From positions 1-28,674 of the forward strand of contig JADFNR010000032.1 in the NCBI GenBank assembly GCA_022563275.1: 28,674 nucleotides of DNA, written 5' to 3'. Made by a program: the position numbers and the translations under genes. Source of the DNA: Chloroflexota bacterium (GTDB taxonomy: Bacteria > Chloroflexota > Dehalococcoidia > UBA3495). Of this stretch, positions 6,972 through 15,685 are shown piece after piece (positions within the stretch are counted from its first letter, which is position 1; each line of letters opens with the position of its first letter). The notes beneath the pieces are model-generated. The model was not told the DNA's origin. It did no database searches and saw only the letters and a program-made list of their open reading frames with translations.

Positions 6972-8702
6972 ATGGCGCCAGTGAAAGAACGCCGCCGGTC
7001 AAAGGAGACGCCGCACAGCCATAAGAACGGAGTGGCAAGTTGCCCAATCATAAAGCTGTTGGGTAAGGAGCTACAGGAAGAGGTGGCGTCTGCGGGTCAT
7101 CTCATGGATTATATCCACGGCCTGGAGATCGACATAATCGGCATCCCGGAGTATCACAAAGAGTTGGGCCGAAGAGTGGGTGACATGAAGAACCCCAACG
7201 TCATCTATCCGATACGTGGCGGCCTCTATGTCCACGTTTACCCCGACCCCAAAGACGCCAGAAATTTTTACTATGCCATCGAGCCCGGCATGAACGTCGA
7301 CAGTAATGGTCTGATGGAACTGCTGGAAAACAATCTGGTTGATTATGTTGACGACCTAGATGACCTTGGCGGCAGAGACCAGATCGACCGGAAAAAAAAG
7401 CTTCTGGCGATCTTGAAGAAGATCTGCGTCATCACTAAACCCAGGGACCTCGAGAAGGCCCGCGAGAAATCCGAAAAGAAGGATGAAGGGAAATTACCGG
7501 TTACCCGTGAACAGTACGAGACCCTCAAATACGAGTTGATCCGCGACAAAGAAGGCCTGGGTCAACTGGAGCCGTTGATCCTTGATCCTTACATCGAAGA
7601 TATTTCGTGCAGCGGCGTTGGACCGATCTTTCTGGAGCACAAGATATTCAAGGGCCTGAAGTCCAATATCGTATTCGACGATTTCCAGACCCTGGACGAT
7701 TTCGTGATTAAATTGTCGGAGCGGATCGGGAAACCGGCGACCTTCCGGCAACCGATCATCGACGCCACATTGCCCGACGGCTCGCGTATCAACATGGTTT
7801 TCGGACAGGACGTCTCCCGCCGGGGCAGCAACTTTACCATACGCAAGTTCTCTGAAACTCCGCTCAGTATCGTAGAACTGGTGGAGTTTGGCGGCCTCTC
7901 CTATGAGATGGCGGCGTATCTGTCGCTGGCCATGCACCACGGTCAGAACATCTTTGTCTCCGGAGAAACGGCGTCCGGGAAGACGACCTTGATGAACGCG
8001 TTGACGACGTTCATTCCCGCCGCCAGCAAGATCGTAAGCATCGAAGACACTCCGGAGCTCCAGGTCCCCCACCCCAACTGGATCAGGGGAGTGATCCGGG
8101 CCTCCACCGGGGATTCCGGCTCGTCGGTGGACATGTTCGACCTGCTTAGGGCGGCTCTCCGTCAGCGTCCCGATGAAATCATCATCGGTGAGATACGCGG
8201 CGCTGAGGGCGCCGTTGCGTTTCAGGCCATGCAGACGGGGCACGCTTGCATGGCCACCTTCCACGCCGACTCGGTGGAGAAACTGATCCAGCGCTTAACG
8301 GGCAACCCGATCCTCATCCCCAAGACCTATATAGATAACCTGAACCTGGTGGCCATCCAGAGCATGGTCCGCCTTCCCAACGGAAAGCCGGGCCGGCGCC
8401 TGATCAGCCTGAATGAGATCGTGGGTTACGATTCAGCCTCGGATTCCTTCTCCTATGTTGAGGTCTTCAAGTGGGATGCCGCGAAAGACATCTTTGAGTT
8501 CCCCGGATATATGAACAGCTACATGCTGGAGGAAGTGATCGCCATGAAGCGGGGTCTTCCGCCCAGCCGGAAACGCGAGATATATGACGAATTGACCCGG
8601 CGGACAAATCTACTCCGCCGGCTGAAAGAGCAGGGAATAACCGGTTTCTATGAGATATACCAAGTTTTGGCCCAGGCCAACAAAGAAGGGATATTTAAAT
8701 AA
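6972..8702 (+). CDS. arlI: Archaellum assembly and rotation ATPase ArlI
   Basis: The 576-residue type II/IV secretion-type ATPase has an N-terminal domain to about residue 230. The core then carries Walker A GETASGKT at 331-338, an EDTPEL Asp-box segment near 358, Walker B DEIIIGEIRG from 401, and the His-box TGHACMATFHADS. In archaea ArlI powers both filament assembly and rotation through ArlJ. It sits between arlH and arlJ as in all archaeal loci. The DPYIEDISCSG stretch is typical of this ATPase superfamily. All catalytic motifs are present, so it is likely functional. The context and the ArlH neighbour separate it from type IV pilus ATPases. Confidence 0.94.
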   Translation: MAPVKERRRSKETPHSHKNGVASCPIIKLLGKELQEEVASAGHLMDYIHGLEIDIIGIPEYHKELGRRVGDMKNPNVIYPIRGGLYVHVYPDPKDARNFYYAIEPGMNVDSNGLMELLENNLVDYVDDLDDLGGRDQIDRKKKLLAILKKICVITKPRDLEKAREKSEKKDEGKLPVTREQYETLKYELIRDKEGLGQLEPLILDPYIEDISCSGVGPIFLEHKIFKGLKSNIVFDDFQTLDDFVIKLSERIGKPATFRQPIIDATLPDGSRINMVFGQDVSRRGSNFTIRKFSETPLSIVELVEFGGLSYEMAAYLSLAMHHGQNIFVSGETASGKTTLMNALTTFIPAASKIVSIEDTPELQVPHPNWIRGVIRASTGDSGSSVDMFDLLRAALRQRPDEIIIGEIRGAEGAVAFQAMQTGHACMATFHADSVEKLIQRLTGNPILIPKTYIDNLNLVAIQSMVRLPNGKPGRRLISLNEIVGYDSASDSFSYVEVFKWDAAKDIFEFPGYMNSYMLEEVIAMKRGLPPSRKREIYDELTRRTNLLRRLKEQGITGFYEIYQVLAQANKEGIFK

Positions 8703-8726
8703 CGTGCCAACCACAGCTAAGAATCA

Positions 8727-10232
8727 ATGATCTTCTCCAAGAAATCATCAAGCAAGCGAGTGGCTGAGAAGGTATCTTCCGACAACTCCGCGATAAGCTT
8801 CGACCTCTACTCCAATCTCACGTACATGGCGGCTCTTTCCGTGGGGGAGCCGTCTCGAGACCTGATAATGGCCAAGTCATTGGAGCAAGAATTCGAGACG
8901 GGCATCTTCTTCCGCCAGGTCTATGTGATGACCAAGCGGATGGGCTTTGATTATTCCAGGGCCTTCCGTTTGGTCTCCAGAAAGGCGGGTGCGGTTAGCA
9001 TCAAGAACCTGCTTCTCCGTTTCGCCGGCGCCATAAATTCCGGCGTTTCCGAGGTGGATTTCCTACTGGAAGAAGCCAAGGTGGAAGCCGAAGAGTACAA
9101 CAGCACTTACCTTCGCGCAGTGGAGACTTTGACTAAATGGGCAGACGCCTATGCGGCGTTGCTGGTGTCGGTCACGCTGGTAGTGGTGGTGGCGATGATC
9201 TCTACTATGCTCAGCCAACTGGGAGATGCCTTCTTGTCGATGCTCACCCTCGCCACGATCTTTGTGACGGCGTTCGGTGTGTACATCATCTTCCGGACGG
9301 CCCCTACCGAGGACATCATTTACCAGAACCGTCGCGGCCCTAAATATAGACGGCGTTCGAAGCTAATGTTTTTTATCTTTGCGCCCATCGGTTTGTTCGG
9401 GGGGCTGTTTTTAAGTCTGAGTTACGGCCTGCCAATCTTATTCGTAACGATTGGACTGGGGCTCCTGCCATCCGGGGTGTACGCCTACCTTGATAACGGG
9501 TCCATTGGAAAGATCGACAAGGAGGTCTCGTCGTTCATCAGGTCTCTGGGGAATGTGACCGAGTCTTTGGGCTCAACGGTCTCTGTTGCCCTGGAAAAGA
9601 TCGACCGCCGGGCGTTGGGAACTTTAGACCCCTATATCAAGCGTCTCCAGATCCGGCTGAAACGGTCGATCAACACCGATAAATCTTGGAATGCGTTTCG
9701 AGATGAAGCGGGAAGCGCGCTCTTGAACTCCTCAACCCGGATGTTTGTTGACGGCGTCACCCTGGGAGGCGCGCCGGACAAGGTTGGGGGCATAGCGTCG
9801 AAATACGCGCTTGAGGTCGCCCTGTTGAGAGACCGCCGGGCCGTTGCCGCGCTTCCCTTTGCGATCTTGACCATTCCGTTGCATTTTGCGATGACCGCGC
9901 TGATGGTATTCATCTTGGAGATCATGCGGACCTTTAATAGCCAGATAGCGGGCGCCATCGCTGAACTGAACGAGTCGTCCGCCGGGAAGGGGCTGGCGCT
10001 GCTTCCTCCGCTTCCCGTCTTCCAGAGTCAGGACATGGGTTCTCTGGGCGTGATCACCACGGTCGCGTTGGTCTCCATGACCATCGCCAACGCCCTATCG
10101 CCAAAATTCGCCATGGGTGGCAGCCCGTTTTTGATGTCGTTATTCGGCTCAATCACCTGCCTAATGACCGGATTTAACATGCTGTTCATTCCGAAGATTG
10201 CCCGAAGCGTCCTTCTGCCAGACGCCATCTGA
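8727..10232 (+). CDS. arlJ: Archaellum membrane platform protein ArlJ
   Basis: The 501-residue polytopic protein has two soluble T2SSF/GspF-like helical domains. The first lies at ~40-130 (FETGIFFRQVYVMTKRMGFD), followed by membrane helices near 142-163, 169-192, 213-232 and 233-255. The second soluble domain lies at ~260-370, followed by helices near 378-400, 438-460 and 470-492. This is the TadC/PilC-like layout of ArlJ, the only polytopic membrane protein of the archaellum, on which ArlI acts. The start at ATG 8727 lacks a clear ribosome binding site, and 24 bases separate it from arlI. Confidence 0.9.
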   Translation: MIFSKKSSSKRVAEKVSSDNSAISFDLYSNLTYMAALSVGEPSRDLIMAKSLEQEFETGIFFRQVYVMTKRMGFDYSRAFRLVSRKAGAVSIKNLLLRFAGAINSGVSEVDFLLEEAKVEAEEYNSTYLRAVETLTKWADAYAALLVSVTLVVVVAMISTMLSQLGDAFLSMLTLATIFVTAFGVYIIFRTAPTEDIIYQNRRGPKYRRRSKLMFFIFAPIGLFGGLFLSLSYGLPILFVTIGLGLLPSGVYAYLDNGSIGKIDKEVSSFIRSLGNVTESLGSTVSVALEKIDRRALGTLDPYIKRLQIRLKRSINTDKSWNAFRDEAGSALLNSSTRMFVDGVTLGGAPDKVGGIASKYALEVALLRDRRAVAALPFAILTIPLHFAMTALMVFILEIMRTFNSQIAGAIAELNESSAGKGLALLPPLPVFQSQDMGSLGVITTVALVSMTIANALSPKFAMGGSPFLMSLFGSITCLMTGFNMLFIPKIARSVLLPDAI

Positions 10233-10245
10233 AGGGAGATGAATC

Positions 10246-10899
10246 ATGGGCCTCTTGGATAAACTCAAAAGAAACCGGAAACAAGCCGATGAAGACTTGG
10301 ACGACTTGGATCTGGACCTGGACTTGGATGAAGACGGTGGTGACACGCCGTCTGCTTCCTCCGGAGGCGGCGTTCTCGGACGGGCGATGGGGCTCTTGCA
10401 AAGGGGCAAGAAACGGTCCTCAGGCGAGGAGGATGACGAAGATGGTGAATTGGATGTAGACAGCTTCGATGAGGACGACGATGAGGATACCCCAAAGAAA
10501 GGGGGCGGGGGTCTCCGAGGCATCCTTGGCAAAGTGAAGAGAAAAGGGGGGAGAAGGAACCGCTCCGGAAACTCAGACCCGGATGATGATTCCGAATCGG
10601 ATGAATTGGTCTCTCTGGAGGCGGATGAGGATCCTGATGGCGATGAACAGCCCATAAGGCGGTCTGGCATCGCGGCCGCGCTGGACGGAAATTCTGAAGA
10701 GGATGAGCCAAGCGCCAACGGGGAGGAGGAATCTGGCCGTGAGGGCGCCCTGGCGGGCCTTGGGCTGGACCTGGAGTCATTGTTCGAAGACGAGTTCGTG
10801 TTTGATCCAACCTTGAAAGACCTGGCGGAGTCCCTGGATAATGTTTCAGCCGTGGAACTAGCTGCTGATCTAAGGTCGTTCTTGGAGGAACTTCAATAG
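10246..10899 (+). CDS. Acidic low-complexity protein, last gene of the archaellum locus
   Basis: I do not recognise this 217-residue protein. It begins with a basic amphipathic stretch (MGLLDKLKRNRK) and continues with highly acidic runs (DLDLDLDLDEDGG and others) broken by basic, Gly-rich patches containing GLLQRGKKR and GILGKVKRK. It ends in a predicted helical segment (DPTLKDLAESLDNVSAVELA, ADLRSFLEELQ). AGGGAG about eight bases before ATG 10246 supports the start, and only 13 bases separate it from arlJ. A terminator follows, so it belongs to the archaellum transcript. The charge pattern and small C-terminal domain recall the large switch candidate. It may be a cytoplasmic adaptor or regulator, but this is a guess from position only. 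Confidence 0.75.
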   Translation: MGLLDKLKRNRKQADEDLDDLDLDLDLDEDGGDTPSASSGGGVLGRAMGLLQRGKKRSSGEEDDEDGELDVDSFDEDDDEDTPKKGGGGLRGILGKVKRKGGRRNRSGNSDPDDDSESDELVSLEADEDPDGDEQPIRRSGIAAALDGNSEEDEPSANGEEESGREGALAGLGLDLESLFEDEFVFDPTLKDLAESLDNVSAVELAADLRSFLEELQ

Positions 10900-10940
10900 C
10901 CGGGGCGGCACCGTTATTGGAACGAACAAAAACGTGAGGC

Positions 10941-10971
10941 AAAACGGCGGCCGTTCGGCCGCCGTTTTTTT
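10941..10971 (+). terminator. Rho-independent terminator of the archaellum operon
   Basis: The stem ACGGCGGCC/GGCCGCCGT (loop GTTC) is followed by seven T residues and lies 41 bases after the acidic protein gene. The four A residues on the other side make it a possible weak bidirectional terminator that also serves the convergent - strand operon ending at 11019. Confidence 0.93.
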
Positions 10972-11018
10972 GACCAAGCCGAACCGCTGCCTGCCTCAGC
11001 CTCTACCTAAGTGAGTTT

Positions 11019-13034
11019 TTATCTGATGGAGATACGCGTCTGGTCCGCTGCGGGGAGCGTATTGTCGTCGATTCGGAAGTCAACCGAGACGCTTTCACCC
11101 GATGTATTGGCAGTGGAGTCCGCGAACAGGTCAATCTCCAGGTAGTCGGTGCCGTCCACCACTGTGTATTCGCTGAACGAATAGGCTGCCGTTAAGGTCT
11201 GCCACGCGCTGCCCGCTATGTTGGAGCTGTTGGCCACGTCCGTAGCCAATGTCGCGCGCACGGCGCCAGAGGAATCTCTGATCACTATATCGATGTCGGC
11301 GTGGATGTCCAACCGCACCAATCTGGTGTAGCCGGCCACCGATATGTTGATTGCCCCATTCTCCAGCAGCTCGTCCCATGTGTTGGCGTTGCTGATGCCC
11401 ACGGCGGCCTGCAGGTGGGTATTCCGCTGGATATCGCCGTTCCAGTCATCGGATGAGCCGCCCTGCCTGAAACTTGCCCTGTAATCGGCTCCATTGTCGG
11501 TGTTTTCCGCCCAAAAGATCAGCCCCACAGCATCGGATGACACCGCGGGAGAAACGTCTGTGTCAGCATCCAGTTGCTGCCAGGAACCCAGTGTTGGGTC
11601 GGCCACAGCCACATCATCGGTGTAAAAGACGACAGACCCCTTGGTCTGGCCCACCAGATAGACTTTGATGTTGCTATTTTCGATGTAGATGTCGAATTGG
11701 TCCGATCCGTCGATGCCCACCAGGTACATGGTGTTCTCATAAGGGCCCAGCTTTCTGTCGATGGTGGAGAAGGAACTTCCGGTTTCCCGCACACCGTAGT
11801 TTCGCGCCGCGTTTTCCACGTTGTCGATCAGCAATATAACGCCGTCCGAATCTGAGTCCACAACGCCGGACACATCGATGGCCGTCCAGGTCCCCGTGGC
11901 GCCTGGCGTAACGTCCAGCGGCACACTGAAAAAAGCCGGATCGGACCCGATGGTGTAACCCAACAGCTTGAAGTCTATATCCACGTTCTCGATATAGCCT
12001 TGGACCAGGCGGCCGCTGTCGATCTTAATCATCTGCCAGCGGTGGGAAGCGGGGTACAGCAACCCGTTCTCGATGTCCGACATGTAGTCTCGGGTGTCAT
12101 CTTTCCCCCGCACCATTCCACTGTAGGTGCCAACGGTCCCGGTGTTCACGACTTCGATGATCGCTCCGGACGCCTCCGGAGGGACAGCGGCGGAAAGGTC
12201 GATATCCTGCCAACTGCCGGTGACGCTCAGGCTGATGTCCGTGGCATTGACCGGCCAGACGAATCCCAGGTCTTCCTTGTCGCGTTTGACCCGGTAGGTC
12301 GCCGTCCAGGTGGACGCCGGTATGTTAGCTGTCTCGGTGAGCAGGAAGGTTGATCTTCCGTTGTTGGCGGTGGGACTGATGCGCCCGGTGGTGGCCGACG
12401 GTATCGCCGATGAGATGGTGGTGGCGGTGGCGGTAACCTCGGCAGTCACATCGCTGACCAGTTTGTAGTATTCCACGCCGTCGATGTTGTTCGTCTCGGA
12501 ATGGAGATACAGATGCTCCGGGCATTGAAAATACTCCAGGTCTCTTGCGCCCAGGGGAGAATTTACCAGCAGCGGCCCGTAGCCGTCGGCCTTCATGGAT
12601 GAGGCGATCGAGAACTTGATGACCGCCGTTTCCTGGATGTCCCACTGGCTGGCGTTACGGGTGTCGGGGGAGAGGGAGGTTACGGTCCAACGATTTCCGG
12701 TGACGGCCGTTGTGGCGTATTCGAGATAGCTGACAACCTTGGAGCCGCCGGTGTCGGTGTATTCAACGAGCACGTCTCCGTCTTGGACAGGGATGATGTT
12801 GATCGACCCGGTGTTCACCACCGAGGCAGTGAAATTCGTGCAGTCCAGGTCCGTGCTAGTGGGCCCCGCGGAGGAGATTTCAATAGAAGAATTTATACGT
12901 TCTACCTGTAGGCTCTGTAGCGCGGAGAAATCTCGGCCGTGGATATCCCAATAGTTCAGGAGAGAACTGAATGTGGCAATCGCCATCAGAAAGAATAAGG
13001 AGATGATTACGCTGCTGGGAATCAGAGTGGTCAT
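11019..13034 (-). CDS. ArlF-domain surface protein with three tandem beta repeats
   Basis: The 671-residue protein starts with one membrane helix (SSVIISLFFLMAIATFSSLL). Residues 1-~165 align along their length with the ArlF at 5680-6198: INSSIEISSA, VVNTGS, VLVEYTD, VSYLEY, then RWTV, then a short tail LLVNSPLGARD against VVVGTPQGVAD. Residues ~165-270 are a Thr/Ser-rich spacer. Three repeats of about 105 residues follow, starting at GSW/GTW near W275, W383 and W485, each with a VVNT/LIDN/WAEN-like strand and an ENxxI...G(Y/Q)T ending. A final beta domain follows. It is probably anchored in the membrane and exposed outside. The gene lies 98 bases after the transglutaminase-like gene, so it may be the last gene of that operon. 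No strong ribosome binding site is visible. Confidence 0.8.
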   Translation of the reverse strand: MTTLIPSSVIISLFFLMAIATFSSLLNYWDIHGRDFSALQSLQVERINSSIEISSAGPTSTDLDCTNFTASVVNTGSINIIPVQDGDVLVEYTDTGGSKVVSYLEYATTAVTGNRWTVTSLSPDTRNASQWDIQETAVIKFSIASSMKADGYGPLLVNSPLGARDLEYFQCPEHLYLHSETNNIDGVEYYKLVSDVTAEVTATATTISSAIPSATTGRISPTANNGRSTFLLTETANIPASTWTATYRVKRDKEDLGFVWPVNATDISLSVTGSWQDIDLSAAVPPEASGAIIEVVNTGTVGTYSGMVRGKDDTRDYMSDIENGLLYPASHRWQMIKIDSGRLVQGYIENVDIDFKLLGYTIGSDPAFFSVPLDVTPGATGTWTAIDVSGVVDSDSDGVILLIDNVENAARNYGVRETGSSFSTIDRKLGPYENTMYLVGIDGSDQFDIYIENSNIKVYLVGQTKGSVVFYTDDVAVADPTLGSWQQLDADTDVSPAVSSDAVGLIFWAENTDNGADYRASFRQGGSSDDWNGDIQRNTHLQAAVGISNANTWDELLENGAINISVAGYTRLVRLDIHADIDIVIRDSSGAVRATLATDVANSSNIAGSAWQTLTAAYSFSEYTVVDGTDYLEIDLFADSTANTSGESVSVDFRIDDNTLPAADQTRISIR
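11289..12218 (-). repeat. Three ~105-residue protein repeats in the ArlF-domain protein
   Basis: The repeat starts are marked by Trp codons at residues 275, 383 and 485 (spacing 108 and 102). Each unit has the pattern G-(S/T)-W-x-x-(I/L)-D, then a hydrophobic strand ending in Asn, and closes with a strand such as IDFKLLGYT, IKVYLVGQT or INISVAGYT. The repeats are diverged at DNA level, so they are old. They look like carbohydrate-binding or S-layer-like beta sandwiches, though no known domain is certain. Confidence 0.65.
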
Positions 13035-13132
13035 GGATCAGGTAAAGCTTTGAGCGGCAGACGCCCCTTAGGTGGTTGAATCCGTAGCGGCTGAAGCTCT
13101 TCCGCCGCCCAAAGCTCCGGTGGGCCGCTTGA

Positions 13133-15685
13133 TCAGCTCTGGAGGCCCGGTTTTTGTTTTCCGAGCGCCCTAAACGCCTTCTCCAACAGCGCCAACCGGC
13201 TACGCCCTTCGGTGACGATTCCCGCGTTCAGGTCGACGCTGCGGTAGTTGGCAAGCCAGATGGCCTGGGTGAACCACGAAAGGTGGTCGTCGATCTCTTG
13301 GCTGCGGTCGGCGGCGAAGGAAGCGTAATGGCCCGCTGTCTGCCAATCGGCCCTGGGAGCGCCCGCATCGCGCCGGATCAAACGCTCAACCTCGGTATAG
13401 AGTTTCTTTATCTCCCGTCTCCGGTCTCCCGGGATCACCGCGTAGGCCAGCAGGCGCCGGCCCGCTTTACTCAACCGCCGGCGAGAACCGGTTTGGAACC
13501 ATACCCCTATCAGAAGCACAACGGCCAAGGACGGCGCCAGAGCCCACAAAACGGGGCCTGAAACGGAGCTGGTCAGGGTCTCAAAGGCTTTCTGCGGCCC
13601 CCCCTTCAGCGTCTCGAATACTTCCTCTCCGACTCCGGCGCTCAACCAGCTCGTGAGGCCGGCCATCGGCCGTTGTCCCAGGGATTGGTTATTCCTGGGC
13701 GCGCCGTCAAAGGGCACCCACCCGGACTGGCTGAACCGCACCTCTGCCCAGGCATGGCGGTCGCTTTCGCGCACCCGGTAGGTCCCGGTTAGCGGGTCTC
13801 TAACGCCGGGAAGATAGCCCACCGCCAACCGGGCTGGCATTCCGGCAGCCCGGGCCAGCATCACAGTCGCGGTCGCGTAATCCAAGATGCTGCCGGTCAC
13901 CCGCTGGAATAAGAACTCGTCCAGTGTCGCCATGGAGGCTAGGCCGGTGGGTCCGGGAGGAACATGGTCGGTCTCAGTGTTCAAGTACGAGATGATTCGG
14001 CCAAGTTTCTCAAAATCGCTGGCCGCCGAACCGACGATCTTCGTGGCCAGCTCCGAAAGTTCCTCTTCCATGTAAAAGGGGATGAAGGTCAATTCCGGGG
14101 ACAATCCCCGCGAAGTTTCATTCAGCAGCTGTGCCGGGGAGTGGTTAGGCACCGCGGAAATGACGCTGTAGGATGATCCTGAGGCGAGCAAAGCGTCGTC
14201 GGACTGCTCGTCGTTCACCACCACCTGCAGAGCCCGGTAGCCCGTTATCATGGGCAATTCGTCATCCCCCCTCACGAAGAAAGTCTGGCGGTAGTTGACG
14301 TCTTCAGAGGAAAATTGGTTCTCAAGGCTGTACCAAGTCCCCTTGGTGTCGAAACTTTCGATCATCTTATTGTTCAGGTCTTTAATGGTCCAACGTACCC
14401 CGTCGAAATCCTCAAACACCAGCCCTCTCCAATAGGATGCGACTTTGCTACGCACGTGGAACACCACAGGGTCATCGCCATTGTCGGTCTGGTCGTCACG
14501 GAACGCCACCTGAGTTTGGCCGGCGGCTCCCTGGCCACCGGCGCCGGGTAAGGTCTGTGAAGCCGTCTCTTGGGCGCCAACGCCGCCGCCGGTAGTGTGC
14601 AACGGGCCTGGGATTCCTCCCTCATCCTGAGGAGACTGGGGTGGCCCATCTGGGAATTGTTCCGTCCGGACGCCTGTATCACGGGCAGGCGCAGGTATTG
14701 GATCAGATACCGGGCCACCGGCCTGGTCACCCATCAGGGTGGTGACTTGAGCGGGAGGCCCTGTTTCTGGGCCCATCTTTTGGAGACCTCTCTCCTCACC
14801 CGTTTCGTTGAACGTATCCCCGATCGAGATATCGATGGGAGATTCGTTTCCCCGCGAAAGATCGCCCGCCTTGACTGTTGGATTGGAGGGTTTCGCCGCG
14901 GACGGACCGGCGCTTTCCGCGACCGTTATTTCCACAGGAGAATCGTCTTCTAGGTCTGTAGGACTTATGGATGGCTGGATATCGATATCGCTCCCAGAAT
15001 ATGGGAGAATCACCAATTCAGGCGGCCCGAACAGGTTGCTGTCGCCACGTGGAATGGTCGAGAACGCAAGTCCGGCCAAGAGGAACATGGCGCAGATAGC
15101 GCCGACCCAATAGACCAATATCGCAGCCGAATTCTTGGTCCAATAGACGTGGGCGGCCCGTATCATGTCTTCCAGGTAGGTCAACAACATGAAGGCCAAC
15201 AACACCACCACGAACCCAACCGCGAAAATGCCGAAGCTAACATCAAAGGCCTGCTGACTGGCGAAGAACAAGACCATTCCACTCAGCAACAGGCCCGTGT
15301 AAAGCCCGCCGCGAGTGCGCGCGTCGAAGGTTGCCAGACCGGACACCAATATCAGGTACTGGCCAACCGGAATCCAGTCACCGGTGAACGTTTTAACCAT
15401 GTCGTCGCGCAGGATGATAGAGAGGGCAATGACCAATGCCGCGATGATCAACGGCCGCATGCGGGATGGCTTGCTTCGCATACGGTAGCTGAGCCAGTGG
15501 CCGGCGGTGCCTAAGAACCCTCCAGCCAAACAAAATCTAAGGTCGCCTCCGACCCAGGCGAGCCCCAAGGCCGCGACCCAGAGTCCGGCCAACGCCAGCG
15601 TGCGCAGCCGGGAGGAGTCTTCGGTCTGGGAGGAGAAGAATGAACTTAGCCGGAAGCGGGCCCATCGGACCAGAGCTACATTCAT
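13133..15685 (-). CDS. Membrane transglutaminase-like protein lacking the catalytic Cys
   Basis: The 850-residue protein has a TgpA-like layout: about six membrane helices in residues ~25-215, a Pro/Gly/Asp-rich extracytoplasmic linker (~220-400), a transglutaminase-like domain (~560-670), one more helix near 715, and a C-terminal cytoplasmic part of DUF4129 type. The fold motifs are clear: LARAAGMPARLAVGYLPG, then DRHAWAEV (His644) and GWVPFDGAP (Asp660). At the position of the nucleophile, family members read C-x-D-(Y/F)-A. Here it is ILDYA, with Ile600 encoded by ATC. The protein is therefore probably not a Cys protease or transglutaminase, but a binding or structural version. The start overlaps the stop of the DUF58 gene (ATGA), as usual in MoxR-DUF58-transglutaminase operons. 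Confidence 0.88.
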   Translation of the reverse strand: MNVALVRWARFRLSSFFSSQTEDSSRLRTLALAGLWVAALGLAWVGGDLRFCLAGGFLGTAGHWLSYRMRSKPSRMRPLIIAALVIALSIILRDDMVKTFTGDWIPVGQYLILVSGLATFDARTRGGLYTGLLLSGMVLFFASQQAFDVSFGIFAVGFVVVLLAFMLLTYLEDMIRAAHVYWTKNSAAILVYWVGAICAMFLLAGLAFSTIPRGDSNLFGPPELVILPYSGSDIDIQPSISPTDLEDDSPVEITVAESAGPSAAKPSNPTVKAGDLSRGNESPIDISIGDTFNETGEERGLQKMGPETGPPAQVTTLMGDQAGGPVSDPIPAPARDTGVRTEQFPDGPPQSPQDEGGIPGPLHTTGGGVGAQETASQTLPGAGGQGAAGQTQVAFRDDQTDNGDDPVVFHVRSKVASYWRGLVFEDFDGVRWTIKDLNNKMIESFDTKGTWYSLENQFSSEDVNYRQTFFVRGDDELPMITGYRALQVVVNDEQSDDALLASGSSYSVISAVPNHSPAQLLNETSRGLSPELTFIPFYMEEELSELATKIVGSAASDFEKLGRIISYLNTETDHVPPGPTGLASMATLDEFLFQRVTGSILDYATATVMLARAAGMPARLAVGYLPGVRDPLTGTYRVRESDRHAWAEVRFSQSGWVPFDGAPRNNQSLGQRPMAGLTSWLSAGVGEEVFETLKGGPQKAFETLTSSVSGPVLWALAPSLAVVLLIGVWFQTGSRRRLSKAGRRLLAYAVIPGDRRREIKKLYTEVERLIRRDAGAPRADWQTAGHYASFAADRSQEIDDHLSWFTQAIWLANYRSVDLNAGIVTEGRSRLALLEKAFRALGKQKPGLQS

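Noticed and set aside
7494..8264. A 256-codon - strand frame opposite arlI
   Set aside because: It is antisense to a well-defined ATPase with all motifs present.
11474..11855. Two + strand open frames (64 and 93 codons) inside the ArlF-domain gene
   Set aside because: They lie opposite a 671-codon gene with clear protein repeats and have no start signals.
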